A DNA stretch of 24,259 nucleotides. Origin: Zoogloeaceae bacterium (lineage in GTDB: Bacteria; Pseudomonadota; Gammaproteobacteria; Burkholderiales; Rhodocyclaceae). The position numbers and the translations under genes are program-made. The DNA is taken from NCBI GenBank assembly GCA_015657735.1, contig SSSX01000090.1:1-24259 (forward strand), given 5' to 3'. A model generated the notes under the pieces. The model was not told the origin of the DNA, did not search any database, and saw only the letters and a list, made by a program, of their open reading frames with translations. This document shows, piece after piece, positions 1 through 10,234 of the stretch. Every line of letters begins with the position of its first letter. Within the stretch, counting starts at the first letter, position 1.

Positions 1-1
1 T

Positions 2-367
2 CCGCTGCTGGTGCCGCTGGTCGAGGAAGGCTGGCTGGATCATCCGGTCACGCGTCTGACCGCCCAGGAATACCTCAAGCCGGTGCTCGCCGAGAACGTC
101 GACACCCTCGTCCTGGGCTGCACCCACTATCCGCTGATCAAACCGCTGCTGCAGGACGTGGTCGGCCCCGGCGTGCGTCTGGTCGATTCGGCGATCACGG
201 TCGCCGAGCAGGCCGCCCGCGTGCTGGCCGACATGGGCATTGCCAACGACGGCGAGACTCTGAGCACCTATCGCTACACCGTCACCGACATCCCGCTGCG
301 CTTCCAGACCATCGGCGAGCGCTTCCTCGGCCGTTCGCTGGGGCAGGTGAACAAGGTGGACTGGTGA
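2..367 (+). CDS. murI: Glutamate racemase, C-terminal part (5' end outside window)
   Basis: This is the C-terminal 121 or so residues of a protein whose start lies left of the window. The open frame begins at base 2 with P-L-L-V-P-L-V-E-E-G-W, which is typical of MurI. The decisive motif is LGCTHYPL at bases 114-137, which carries the second catalytic cysteine of the Asp/Glu racemase family; the first cysteine would be upstream. MurI interconverts L- and D-glutamate in the cytoplasm and supplies D-Glu for peptidoglycan stem peptides. The family is usually about 270 residues, so a little under half is visible. The frame ends at TGA and is followed by a hairpin serving the converging adenosyltransferase gene. 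The GTG at base 11 is internal, not a start. Identification is from motif recognition. Confidence 0.93.
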   Translation, partial: PLLVPLVEEGWLDHPVTRLTAQEYLKPVLAENVDTLVLGCTHYPLIKPLLQDVVGPGVRLVDSAITVAEQAARVLADMGIANDGETLSTYRYTVTDIPLRFQTIGERFLGRSLGQVNKVDW

Positions 368-371
368 TCGG

Positions 372-397
372 AAAAGGGCTGCCCGGTCCGGCAGCCC
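372..397 (-). terminator. Intrinsic terminator of the adenosyltransferase gene
   Basis: A perfect 8-bp stem (GGGCTGCC at 376-383, GGCAGCCC at 390-397) with a 6-base loop is flanked at 372-375 by AAAA, which reads TTTT on the minus strand. It lies just beyond the minus-strand stop codon at 407, so it ends that transcript. It may also help to end murI from the other side. Confidence 0.75.
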
Positions 398-406
398 TCG
401 TCGCCG

Positions 407-958
407 TTACGCGTTCTTGCGCTTCTGCCACAGCACGTCGCCGCGCCCGCCGGCCCGGTTGAGCACGCGGCCGAGCACGAAAAGCAGGTCCGACAGCCGG
501 TTGAGATACTGGCGCGGCGCGTCGTTCACCGCTTCTTCGGCGGCCAGCGCGACGATCATCCGTTCGGCCCGCCGGCAGATCGTGCGGGCCTGGTGAGCCA
601 GCGCCGCGGCACGGGTGCCGCCGGGCAGGATGAAATCCTTCAGCGGTTCCAGGTCGTCGTTGAGCCGGTCGAGCTCGTCTTCCAGATATTGCACCTGCTT
701 GCCGGTGATCATCTCCATGCCGGGGATGCACACTTCGCCGCCCAGGTCGAACAGGTCGTGCTGGACATTGGTCAGCAGCTCGCGCACGTCGTCCGGCAGT
801 TCCTCGCACAGCAGCACGCCGATCGAGGCGTTGGTTTCGTCCACCTCGCCGAGGGTGTGGATGCGCAGGCTGTCCTTCGAAACCCGGTTGCCGTTGCCGA
901 GGCCGGTGGTGCCGGCGTCGCCGGTGCGCGTGTAGATCTTGGAAAGGCGGTGACCCAT
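407..958 (-). CDS. pduO: PduO-type ATP:cob(I)alamin adenosyltransferase
   Basis: The 183-residue protein transfers the 5'-deoxyadenosyl group of ATP to cob(I)alamin, making coenzyme B12. The N terminus carries the PduO-family ATP-binding signature TRTGDAGTTGL (residues 10-20). GEVDETNASIG follows at 38-48. Further along are the helical motif RTICRRAERMIVAL and the C-terminal NRLSDLLFVLGRVLNR, both typical of the family. The frame stays open upstream to 1219, but the ATG at 958 is chosen because family members start M-G-x-R-L-S-K-I-Y-T and because a GGGAG ribosome binding site lies about 8 bases upstream. It is divergent from alaS. No cobalamin riboswitch is evident in the short leader. A perfect minus-strand TATAAT at 999-1004 is a candidate -10 box. 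No other cobalamin gene is in the window. Confidence 0.92.
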   Translation of the reverse strand: MGHRLSKIYTRTGDAGTTGLGNGNRVSKDSLRIHTLGEVDETNASIGVLLCEELPDDVRELLTNVQHDLFDLGGEVCIPGMEMITGKQVQYLEDELDRLNDDLEPLKDFILPGGTRAAALAHQARTICRRAERMIVALAAEEAVNDAPRQYLNRLSDLLFVLGRVLNRAGGRGDVLWQKRKNA

Positions 959-998
959 GTCTTTATTCTCCCGATGATTGTGCATTCTTGGACTGCGG

Positions 999-1038
999 AT
1001 TATAGCCAGCGGGGGGCGGCTGGGTTGGATGCTACAAT
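999..1038. promoter_or_regulatory. Candidate divergent promoters between pduO and alaS
   Basis: The 145-base divergent gap holds a perfect TATAAT on the minus strand (999-1004, toward pduO) and a TACAAT on the plus strand (1033-1038, toward alaS). Neither has a convincing -35 box at 16-18 bases, so these are -10 candidates only. Confidence 0.35.
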
Positions 1039-1103
1039 TTCCGGCTTTGAACCCCGCGTTCCCCCGAACGTCGCCCGCGACGTCACCCGGAGACCCCACG
1101 CCG

Positions 1104-3725
<2,622 letters not shown>

Positions 3726-3745
3726 TCCGCCGTCCCCGCTTCGCC

Positions 3746-3780
3746 AAAACAAAACCCGGCTCCGAGCCGGGTTTGTTTTT
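3746..3780. terminator. Strong intrinsic terminator after alaS, probably bidirectional
   Basis: A 10-bp stem (AAACCCGGCT at 3752-3761, AGCCGGGTTT at 3765-3774) is followed by GTTTTT and preceded by an A-rich run. It can therefore terminate alaS on the plus strand and the converging LapA-domain gene on the minus strand. Confidence 0.9.
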
Positions 3781-3819
3781 GGCGGGTTGCGAGCTCCGCG
3801 CGGGCCGCGGGAGCGGCCG

Positions 3820-4173
3820 TCAGAACATCAGCCGCGAGGCATTCACGTCGAAGGCCGGCGTCGGCGTGAGTTGCGGAGCGTCCTCTCCGCGTTCGAGGCG
3901 GGCGATCCGCTCCTTCTGGCTGGCGCAGGTTTTTTCGAGTTCGGCCACGCGCTTGTCGAGATGCTTGATGCGCCACTGGCGGCGCAGCGTCCCGGGGGTG
4001 GAAACCAGCGCGACGATCAATCCGCCGACCCCCAGCGCCATCAGCAGCACGACGCCCAGCGGGCCGGTGAAGCTGCTGCTCAGCAGCGTCACCGTCACCT
4101 CGGTGGTGTTGGCCATCGCAAAGACGACGCTGACGATGGTGATGAGCATGCCGACGAGGGTGAGCAACTGCAT
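3820..4173 (-). CDS. LapA-domain (DUF1049) inner-membrane protein
   Basis: This 117-residue protein has two hydrophobic segments (roughly residues 4-20 and 37-58) with N-T-T-E-V-T-V between them. A coiled-coil tail (about 70-97, H-L-D-K-R-V-A-E-L-E-K) and a short polar C terminus follow. The layout and the F-A-M-A-N-T-T motif match LapA/DUF1049, which in enterics works with LapB in lipopolysaccharide assembly control. lapB, ihfB and rpsA, its usual neighbours, are absent here, so this may be a stand-alone paralogue and its exact role is unclear. The start ATG at 4173 has AGGAG a few bases upstream on the minus strand. A TAGAAT -10-like box lies at 4203-4208. It converges on alaS across a shared terminator. 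Confidence 0.8.
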   Translation of the reverse strand: MQLLTLVGMLITIVSVVFAMANTTEVTVTLLSSSFTGPLGVVLLMALGVGGLIVALVSTPGTLRRQWRIKHLDKRVAELEKTCASQKERIARLERGEDAPQLTPTPAFDVNASRLMF

Positions 4174-4262
4174 GGCGGTCTCCTGGTGGTGGGCTGGGGA
4201 CGATTCTAGAACATCCGCTATGGATGGCGCCGTGCCGGCGCGCGGGCGGGCACAAACGACAA

Positions 4263-4288
4263 CGGCGACAGGGTTTCCCCCGTCGCCG
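4263..4288 (-). terminator. Possible terminator hairpin after the phosphomannomutase gene
   Basis: CGGCGAC (4263-4269) pairs with GTCGCCG (4282-4288), and GGG/CCC can extend the stem inside. The minus-strand sequence after it (GTTGTCGTTTGT) is only moderately T-rich, so termination would be weak. Confidence 0.4.
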
Positions 4289-4311
4289 CTTCGCGCCCTA
4301 TGCAGGCCGGG

Positions 4312-5694
4312 TCAGAACGGCAGCTTGACTCCCGGCCACACGCCTTCGATGGCACGGCGGAAATCCGCCTGGATGCGGGCGATCGCCGCTTCGTTGTCGG
4401 CTTCGAAGCGCAGCACGACGACCGGCGTGGTGTTGGACGGGCGGGCGAGGCCGAAGCCGTCGGCGTATTCGACGCGCACGCCGTCGATGGTGAGGATGCT
4501 TTCGGCGCCGTCGAACCTGGCTTCGGCCTTGAGCTTGTCCACCAGCGCGAAGGGCTCGCCTTCGTTCATCTTGATGTTGAGTTCGGGGGTGCTGGTGGCG
4601 TTGGGCAGATTCTTCAACACCGGGTTGGCGTCGGCGTGGCGGGAGACGATCTCGAGCAGGCGGGCGCCGGTGTAGAGGCCGTCGTCGAAGCCGTACCAGC
4701 GCTCCTTGAAGAACACGTGGCCGCTCATCTCGCCGGCCAGCGGGGCGCCGGTTTCCTTGAGTTTGGCCTTGACCAGCGCGTGACCGGTGTTCCACATGGT
4801 CGGCTTGCCGCCGCGGGCGGTGATCCAGCCGGCCAGGTTGCGGGTGCATTTGACGTCGTAGATGATCTCGCCGCCCGGCACGCGGGACAGCACGTCCTCG
4901 GCGAACAGCATCAGCTGGCGGTCGGGGAAGATGATCTCGCCATCCTTGGTGACGACGCCGAGGCGGTCGCCGTCGCCATCGAAGGCGAGGCCGATCTCGG
5001 CATCGGTGTCACGCAGCACGCGGATTACGTCGGCGAGGTTTTCGGGCTTGGAAGGGTCGGGGTGGTGGTTGGGGAAGTTGCCGTCCACCTCGCAGAACAG
5101 TTCGACCAGTTCGCAGCCGAGGCGCTTGAAGAGTTCCGGCGCCACCGCGCCGGCGACGCCGTTGCCGCAGTCCATCACCACCTTCATCGGGCGGGCGAGC
5201 TTCACGTCGCCGACGATCTTCGCGAGGTAGGCGGGCACCACGTCGGCCTGGGTGAGCTTGCCGGGCGCGGCGGCGTGCACCAGCTTGCCGTCGATGATGC
5301 GCTGGCGCAGCGCCTGGATCAGTTCGCCGAACAGGGTCTGGCCGCCGAGCACCATCTTGAGGCCGTTGTAGTCGGGCGGATTGTGGCTGCCGGTGACCGA
5401 GACGCAGGAGTTCGTGCCGAGTTCGTAAGCGGCGAAGTAGGTGAGGGGCGTCGGCACGCAGCCGACGTCGATGACGTCCACGCCCGCCGCGCGGATGCCG
5501 TCGGACAGCGCGCCGGCGAGTTCAGGGCCGGACAGGCGGCCGTCGCGGCCGACGGCGATGGCCGCCTGCCCGCGGGCGACGGCCTCGGAGCCGAGGGCGT
5601 GGCCGATCGCACGCACGGCTTCGGCGGTCAGCGTCTTGTCGACGATGCCGCGGATGTCATAGGCCTTGAAGATCTCGGGGGCGGGGACGAACAT
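4312..5694 (-). CDS. Phosphomannomutase/phosphoglucomutase (AlgC/ManB type)
   Basis: This 460-residue alpha-D-phosphohexomutase interconverts the 6-phosphate and 1-phosphate forms of mannose or glucose. It feeds GDP-mannose or UDP-glucose synthesis for lipopolysaccharide, exopolysaccharide or glycogen. The protein opens with IFKAYDIRGIVD. The phosphoserine loop TGSHNPPDYNG has the catalytic Ser at residue 103. The metal-binding loop DGDGDR is at 239-244, the sugar-binding loop GEMSGH at 321-326, and the phosphate-binding loop RPSNTTP is near the C terminus, so all four active-site elements are intact. The ORF stays open far upstream, but ATG 5694 gives the family N terminus and has GGAG about 8 bases before it. 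A perfect TATAAT lies at 5729-5734 on the minus strand. Dual Man/Glc specificity is inferred from resemblance to AlgC and was not shown. Confidence 0.92.
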   Translation of the reverse strand: MFVPAPEIFKAYDIRGIVDKTLTAEAVRAIGHALGSEAVARGQAAIAVGRDGRLSGPELAGALSDGIRAAGVDVIDVGCVPTPLTYFAAYELGTNSCVSVTGSHNPPDYNGLKMVLGGQTLFGELIQALRQRIIDGKLVHAAAPGKLTQADVVPAYLAKIVGDVKLARPMKVVMDCGNGVAGAVAPELFKRLGCELVELFCEVDGNFPNHHPDPSKPENLADVIRVLRDTDAEIGLAFDGDGDRLGVVTKDGEIIFPDRQLMLFAEDVLSRVPGGEIIYDVKCTRNLAGWITARGGKPTMWNTGHALVKAKLKETGAPLAGEMSGHVFFKERWYGFDDGLYTGARLLEIVSRHADANPVLKNLPNATSTPELNIKMNEGEPFALVDKLKAEARFDGAESILTIDGVRVEYADGFGLARPSNTTPVVVLRFEADNEAAIARIQADFRRAIEGVWPGVKLPF

Positions 5695-5728
5695 GCGGAA
5701 AGCTCCGGTCGAAAATGATGAAAGGTGA

Positions 5729-5734
5729 ATTATA
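5729..5734 (-). promoter_or_regulatory. Candidate -10 box of the phosphomannomutase gene
   Basis: A perfect TATAAT on the minus strand lies 35 bases upstream of the start codon, in the gap between this gene and the hydrolase gene. No good -35 box is visible at the usual spacing. Confidence 0.4.
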
Positions 5735-5788
5735 CGCAGCGCGGCATGGCGCTTCGGTGACGGCCTGAACGTTTGCCGGCAGCGCGGT

Positions 5789-6766
5789 TCAGCATCTGCC
5801 AAGCTCCGTGAAAAAGCGCACGAGGCGGCCCGGCAGCCAGTCCAGCCGGCCGGGCCACGGGCCGCTGACGAAGCCGACGTGGCCGCCCTCGGCGGGCTGT
5901 TCGAGGCGCACGGCCGGCGAGACTTGATGCCGGCCGGGCAGGTGCTGCGCCGGCAGGAAGGGGTCGTTGAGCGGGTTGAGCAGCAGCGTCGGCACGCGGA
6001 TGCCGGGCAGGTGGGGTTTGCTCGAGGCGCGCGACCAGTAGTCGTCGGTGTCGCGAAAACCGTGCAGCGGGGCGGTGACGAGGTTGTCGAAGTCGTACAG
6101 GCTGGTCGCGCGGTGCAGCGCGTCGGCGTCGAACAGGCCGGGGTGGCGCCGTAGTTTGGCGGCGGCGTTGTGCTTGAGCGTGGCGAGGAAGTGGCGGGTG
6201 TACAGCCGGTTGAAGCCGCGGCCGAGGTGGTGGCCGGCGGCGGCCAGGTCGAGAGGCGGGCAGACCGCGGCGGCGCCGGCGACGATCCGGCCGGCGGCGT
6301 CGCCGCGGGTGCCGAGCCACAGCAGCAGCGCATTGCCGCCCAGCGACACGCCGGCGGCGAAACGCGGCACGCCCGGAAAGCGCGCGGCGAGGCGTTCGAG
6401 AATCCAGTCGATCTCGTCGGCGTCGCCCGAATGGTAGGCGCGGGGCAGCAGGTTGGGTTCGCCGGAGCAGCCGCGGAAGTGGGGCACGACGCCGTTCCAG
6501 CCGAGCGCCGCCAGCTGGCGCATCAGGCTGCGGGCGTAGGGCGAGCGGCTCGAGCCTTCAAGGCCGTGGAAGATGACCACCAGCGGCGCGCCGGGGCGCT
6601 CGGGCAGCCAGTCGAGATCGATGAAGTCGCCGTCGGGGGTCGCCCACCGTTCGCGGCGGAAGTCGGGCGGCGCGCCCTTGCGCAGCAGCGGCCAGATGGT
6701 TTGCGCGTGGCCGCCGGGCAGCCAGCGCGGGGCGCGGTAGGCGTCGTCGGGCGTGGGGCGCGTCAA
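5789..6766 (-). CDS. YheT-family alpha/beta hydrolase (TTG start)
   Basis: The 325-residue protein starts YRAPRWLPGGHAQTIWP, the characteristic N terminus of YheT/UPF0017 hydrolases (about 320-340 residues). Visible active-site parts are the oxyanion region HGLEGSS (67-73), the nucleophile elbow GVSLGG with Ser141, the acid region NPLNDPF and the C-terminal EGGHVGF histidine. Substrate is unknown for most of the family; esterase-like activity is assumed. The frame runs open to 7222, but that part overlaps the SnoaL-like gene. TTG at 6764-6766 shares TTGA with that gene's stop codon, implying translational coupling, and places the conserved N terminus about 10 residues in. No ATG or GTG lies between this TTG and the conserved region, and no clear ribosome binding site is seen. 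Confidence 0.85.
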   Translation of the reverse strand: MTRPTPDDAYRAPRWLPGGHAQTIWPLLRKGAPPDFRRERWATPDGDFIDLDWLPERPGAPLVVIFHGLEGSSRSPYARSLMRQLAALGWNGVVPHFRGCSGEPNLLPRAYHSGDADEIDWILERLAARFPGVPRFAAGVSLGGNALLLWLGTRGDAAGRIVAGAAAVCPPLDLAAAGHHLGRGFNRLYTRHFLATLKHNAAAKLRRHPGLFDADALHRATSLYDFDNLVTAPLHGFRDTDDYWSRASSKPHLPGIRVPTLLLNPLNDPFLPAQHLPGRHQVSPAVRLEQPAEGGHVGFVSGPWPGRLDWLPGRLVRFFTELGRC

Positions 6767-7194
6767 TGGACGACGTGGGGGCTGTCGCTGCCGCGCAGGT
6801 TGTCCATGTCGGGCGCCGGCGAGGCGTGGTGCAGGACCATCCGCCAGCCGAGCGGGCCGCGGGTGAACACGTTGGTGGCGATGATCGGCGGATGCAGGCG
6901 GTGGTCGCCTTCGAGGTGCACGCGCTGATGGACGGTGTGCACGGCGGTCATCACGTTGAGCCACTGCACCGGCTGGGTCGGGTGCACGATGATGCGGGTG
7001 CCGGCGTTGAAGAGCTGCCGCCACGATTCGCGGATCGCCGCCAGGCCGACCAGGCGGATGCTGCCCGGGTGGATGCAGACGACTTCGTCGTCTTCGGACC
7101 ACACGGTCATCATGCCGTCGAGGTCGGCGTGGGTGAGGGCGGTGTAGAAGGCGGCCTCGGCCTCCTCGGGAGATGTGAAGATCGGGCTCGTCAT
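6763..7194 (-). CDS. SnoaL-like / nuclear transport factor 2-like protein
   Basis: The 143-residue protein begins MTSPIFTSPEEAEAAFYTAL, then DLDGMMTVWSEDDEVVCIHPG, a pattern typical of SnoaL-like/DUF4440 proteins with a small cone-shaped NTF2 fold. Function is not predictable: family members include isomerases, hydratases and non-catalytic ligand binders. The gene overlaps the hydrolase gene by 4 bases (TTGA), so the two are co-translated and may act together. The frame is open to 7332, but ATG 7194 is preferred because upstream residues are low-complexity and overlap the zinc-finger gene. No clear Shine-Dalgarno precedes this ATG. A GC-rich hairpin lies 25 bases upstream. Confidence 0.8.
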   Translation of the reverse strand: MTSPIFTSPEEAEAAFYTALTHADLDGMMTVWSEDDEVVCIHPGSIRLVGLAAIRESWRQLFNAGTRIIVHPTQPVQWLNVMTAVHTVHQRVHLEGDHRLHPPIIATNVFTRGPLGWRMVLHHASPAPDMDNLRGSDSPHVVH

Positions 7195-7219
7195 CGGATC
7201 GGGGTGGGGTCGGATGCGA

Positions 7220-7243
7220 CACGGGGGCGTTGCCGCCCCCGTG
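7220..7243 (-). terminator. GC-rich hairpin between the zinc-finger gene and the SnoaL-like gene
   Basis: CACGGGGGCG (7220-7229) pairs perfectly with CGCCCCCGTG (7234-7243) around a 4-base loop. It follows the zinc-finger gene stop on the minus strand, but no T-run follows. It could be an attenuating or stabilising stem rather than a full terminator. Confidence 0.4.
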
Positions 7244-7264
7244 CTGCGCATCGTGCCGGCAGGC

Positions 7265-7465
7265 TCAGTGGTGGCCCTTGGGCAGTTCGCCGCTGAAGAC
7301 GTAGCGCGCGCCGCAGTAAGGGCAGGTGGCATGGCCTTCGGAGGTGACGTCGAGGAAGACGCGCGGATGGCGCGCCCACAGCGGGGCGTCGGGCATCGGG
7401 CAGTGCAGCGGCAGCTGCGCGGCGGTGATTTCGATCGGTTTGGTCTTGTCCTGGTTTTCGGGCAT
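7265..7465 (-). CDS. Small zinc-finger (zf-CHCC type) protein
   Basis: This 66-residue protein has a C-terminal zinc motif: G-H-A-T-C-P-Y-C-G-A-R-Y, with a C-x2-C pair plus an upstream histidine and cysteine, resembling the zf-CHCC domain of the NDUFS6-related family. It lies 18 bases downstream of ilvE on the same strand and is probably co-transcribed with it. AGGGAGA precedes the ATG at 7465 by a good distance. The biochemical role of these short bacterial proteins is not known to me. Confidence 0.82.
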   Translation of the reverse strand: MPENQDKTKPIEITAAQLPLHCPMPDAPLWARHPRVFLDVTSEGHATCPYCGARYVFSGELPKGHH

Positions 7466-7483
7466 CGATGTCTCCCTGTGGTC

Positions 7484-8404
7484 TTAGATGTAGGCCAGCC
7501 AGTGCTCGTACTCGGGCGCCTTGCCGTTGACGATGTCGAAGAAGCGCGACTGCAGCTTGTGGGTGATCGGGCCGCGCTTGCCTTCGCCGATGACGCGACC
7601 GTCGAGTTCGCGGATCGGCGTGACTTCGGCGGCGGTGCCGGTGAAGAAGGCTTCGTCGGCGATGTAGATGTCGTCGCGGGTGATGCGCTTGGAGACCACC
7701 TCGAGGCCGAATTCCTTGGCCACCTGGATCACCGACGAGCGGGTGATGCCGGTGAGGGCGGAGGCGATTTCGGGTTCGTAGATCGCGCCGTCCTTGATCA
7801 CGAAGAGGTTCTCGCCGGCGCCTTCGGCGACGAAGCCGTTGGTGTCGAGGAGCAGGGCTTCGTCGTAGCCGGCATCGGTGGCCTCGGCGTTGGCGAGGAT
7901 CGAGTTGGCGTAGGTGGAGGCCAGCTTGGCGCGCGGCATCGTCACGTTGACGTGATGGCGGGCGAAGGACGAGGTCTTCACGCGGATGCCTTTTTCGAGG
8001 CCGTCTTCGCCGAGGTAGGCGCCCCACGGCCAGGCGGCGATGGCGACATGCACCGTGGCGCCCTTGGTCGAGATGCCCATCTTTTCGGAGCCGTAGAAGG
8101 CGATCGGGCGCAGATAGCACGATTCGAGCTTGTTGGCGCGGACCACTTCGCGCTGGGCTTCCATCAGGACGTCCTTGGTGTAGGGGATGTCCATCATGTA
8201 GATCTTGGCGGAGTTGAGCAGACGCTGGGTGTGCTCGGCGAGACGGAAAATGGCTGTGCCGTTGACGGTGTTGTACGCGCGGACGCCCTCGAAGACGGCC
8301 AGGCCGTAGTGGAGGGAGTGGGTGAGCACGTGGGTGGTTGCCTCACGCCACGGGACGAGCTTGCCGTCGTACCAGATGAAACCGTCGCGGTCTGCCATTG
8401 ACAT
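7484..8404 (-). CDS. ilvE: Branched-chain amino acid aminotransferase
   Basis: The 306-residue class IV PLP aminotransferase catalyses the last step of Ile, Leu and Val synthesis (and the first step of their breakdown), using glutamate/2-oxoglutarate. Signature segments are HSLHYGLAVFEGVRAY (29-44), YLRPIAFYG (97-105), MPRAKLASTYANSIL with the PLP lysine K160, GYDEALLLDTNGFVAEG, and ALTGITRSSV. Length is normal. The first ATG at 8404 has GGAG nine bases upstream; the second ATG (8398) is six bases further in and less well placed. It is divergent from nudJ and followed closely by the zinc-finger gene. A minus-strand TAGAAT at 8447-8452 is a possible -10 box. Confidence 0.96.
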   Translation of the reverse strand: MSMADRDGFIWYDGKLVPWREATTHVLTHSLHYGLAVFEGVRAYNTVNGTAIFRLAEHTQRLLNSAKIYMMDIPYTKDVLMEAQREVVRANKLESCYLRPIAFYGSEKMGISTKGATVHVAIAAWPWGAYLGEDGLEKGIRVKTSSFARHHVNVTMPRAKLASTYANSILANAEATDAGYDEALLLDTNGFVAEGAGENLFVIKDGAIYEPEIASALTGITRSSVIQVAKEFGLEVVSKRITRDDIYIADEAFFTGTAAEVTPIRELDGRVIGEGKRGPITHKLQSRFFDIVNGKAPEYEHWLAYI

Positions 8405-8519
8405 TGTGGGGATCTCCAGCTGTAGAACAGAAATATTAAGCTTTCGATTCTAGCGCATTCCGCAGGCCTGCGGACCGCCGCTCCGAAGGGCGCTAAAATA
8501 ACAATTTTGCCGGGACGGG

Positions 8520-8978
8520 ATGCCGATGAGGATCTGGAAGCCGAATGTCACGGTGGCCGCCGTGGTGGAGCGCGACGGGCACTTTCTGATGGTCGAGGAG
8601 GAAACCGAGGACGGCCTGCGCTTCAACCAGCCGGCCGGTCACCTCGATCAGGGCGAGTCGCTGGTGGAGGCCGCCGCCCGCGAGGCGCTGGAGGAAACCG
8701 CACATCACTTCAGGCCGGAGTTCCTGGTCGGCATCTACCAGTGGCCGCGGCCGGTCGGCGACATCACCTATCTGCGGTTCGCCTTCGGCGGGACGCTCAC
8801 CGGCTTCGATCCGCAGCGCCGGCTCGACAGCGGCATCGTGCGGGCGGTGTGGATGAGCGTCGACGAGCTGCGGGCGAGCCGCGAACGCCATCGCAGTCCG
8901 CTGATCCTGCAGTGCTGCGAGGACTACCTGGTCGGCCGGCGTTTTCCGCTGGAGCTGATCCGGCACTACGACGCGTGA
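8520..8978 (+). CDS. nudJ: NudJ-type Nudix phosphatase
   Basis: The 152-residue Nudix hydrolase resembles NudJ (YmfB), which hydrolyses nucleoside di/triphosphates and thiamine pyrimidine pyrophosphate. The Nudix box starts at G40 (GHLDQGES) and runs through AAAREALEET, with the REUxEE metal-binding core intact. The usual glycine after EE-x is replaced by alanine (EETAH), a change I believe is common in betaproteobacterial NudJ. Placement directly before mnmA matches the enteric nudJ-mnmA order and supports the call. Start is ambiguous: ATG 8520 is reported, but ATG 8526 gives M-R-I-W-K-P-N-V-T-V, closer to the family N terminus, with better spacing from the GGGACGGGA purine tract. Confidence 0.88.
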   Translation: MPMRIWKPNVTVAAVVERDGHFLMVEEETEDGLRFNQPAGHLDQGESLVEAAAREALEETAHHFRPEFLVGIYQWPRPVGDITYLRFAFGGTLTGFDPQRRLDSGIVRAVWMSVDELRASRERHRSPLILQCCEDYLVGRRFPLELIRHYDA

Positions 8979-9097
8979 CGGCCGCGCGGCCGCTGCTGGC
9001 GGCGGCGCACGTTCTGTGATGGATACCTGATTCGGGGCACGCGGCGATCCGGCCGTGGTGTTGCCCCTGGAAGAGTGGCTGAAGGGAGAGGGACCGA

Positions 9098-10210
9098 ATG
9101 TCTCGTAAGGAAAAAGTCGTCGTCGGCATGTCCGGCGGCGTGGATTCGTCGGTGGCGGCCTTGCTGCTCAAGCAGCAGGGCTACGACGTGGTCGGCCTGT
9201 TCATGAAGAATTGGGAAGACGACGATGACGACGAATACTGTTCGACGCGCCAGGATCTGGTGGATGTGGTGTCGGTGGCCGATGTGCTCGGCATCGACCT
9301 GGAAGTCGTCAATTTCTCGAAGGAATACAAGGAGCGCGTGTTTGCCGACTTCCTGCACGAATACGAGGCCGGCCGCACGCCGAACCCGGACATCCTGTGC
9401 AATTCGGAGATCAAGTTCCGCGCTTTCCTCGACCATGCGATGACGCTCGGCGCCGACCGCATCGCCACCGGCCACTACGCCCAGGTGCGCGAATGGACCA
9501 ACGACGGGCGTACCGAATTTCAGCTTCTGAAAGCCGAGGATGGCACCAAGGACCAGAGCTACTTCCTGTATCGGCTCAATCAGGCGCAGCTATCGAAAAC
9601 GCTTTTCCCGATAGGCCATCTCTACAAGCGCGATGTGCGCAAGATGGCCGAGGCGGCCGGCCTGCACGTCCATGCCAAGAAGGATTCGACGGGCATCTGC
9701 TTCATCGGCGAGCGGCCGTTCCGCGAGTTCCTGTCGCGCTATCTGCCGGCCAGACCGGGCGAGATCCGCACGCTCGATGGAGACCGGGTGATCGGTCAGC
9801 ACCAGGGGCTGATGCATCACACCATCGGTCAGCGCAAGGGCCTGCTGATCGGCGGCATCAAGGGCAATCAGGACGACGCCGGCGAACACGACGCCTGGTA
9901 TGTGGCGCACAAGGACATGGCGAAGAACGTGCTGTACGTCGTGCAGGGTCACGACCATCCGGCGCTGCTGAAGGAGCGTCTGGTCGCCGCCGATCTTTCC
10001 TGGGTGTCGGGACGCGACCCGCGTACGCACTGGGTCTACACCGCCAAGCCGCGCTACCGCACGCCGGATGCGCCGTGCGAGATCGACGCGCTGGCCGCTG
10101 GCCGCGCCGAGATCGCCTTCGCCCAGCCGCAGTGGGCGGTGACGCCGGGGCAGAGCGTGGTGATCTACGAAAGCCGGGTGTGCCTGGGCGGCGGGATCAT
10201 CGTGGCCTGA
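9098..10210 (+). CDS. mnmA: tRNA-specific 2-thiouridylase
   Basis: The 370-residue enzyme adenylates and then thiolates U34 in the wobble position of tRNA Lys, Glu and Gln, receiving sulfur from the IscS/Tus relay. It has the PP-loop GMSGGVDSS (10-18). The catalytic cysteine pair is Cys101 (PNPDILCNSEIKF) and Cys201 (DSTGICFIGERPF). It also carries ATGHYAQ and KDQSYFLY, and the C-terminal beta-barrel part ending CLGGGIIV. GGGAGAGG precedes the ATG at 9098. Length is normal. It follows nudJ after 119 bases, a gap that holds a perfect 14-bp GC palindrome at 8979-8992 without a T-run. It ends at a strong terminator and converges on the lytic transglycosylase gene. Confidence 0.97.
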   Translation: MSRKEKVVVGMSGGVDSSVAALLLKQQGYDVVGLFMKNWEDDDDDEYCSTRQDLVDVVSVADVLGIDLEVVNFSKEYKERVFADFLHEYEAGRTPNPDILCNSEIKFRAFLDHAMTLGADRIATGHYAQVREWTNDGRTEFQLLKAEDGTKDQSYFLYRLNQAQLSKTLFPIGHLYKRDVRKMAEAAGLHVHAKKDSTGICFIGERPFREFLSRYLPARPGEIRTLDGDRVIGQHQGLMHHTIGQRKGLLIGGIKGNQDDAGEHDAWYVAHKDMAKNVLYVVQGHDHPALLKERLVAADLSWVSGRDPRTHWVYTAKPRYRTPDAPCEIDALAAGRAEIAFAQPQWAVTPGQSVVIYESRVCLGGGIIVA

Positions 10211-10234
10211 TCGATCCGCCGGCGCGCTCAAACC

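Noticed and set aside
959..1103. Cobalamin riboswitch before the PduO-type gene
   Set aside because: The leader is too short and no B12-box-like sequence was recognised on the minus strand.
4300..5718. 472-residue plus-strand ORF opposite the phosphomannomutase gene
   Set aside because: All active-site motifs are on the minus strand in this stretch; the plus-strand product is low-complexity.
8460..8473. 14-bp palindrome CCGCAGGCCTGCGG between ilvE and nudJ, and another at 8979-8992 before mnmA
   Set aside because: They are perfect palindromes but without loop, T-run or partner copies elsewhere in the window; in DNA this GC-rich such palindromes arise often. They are not claimed as operators or terminators.
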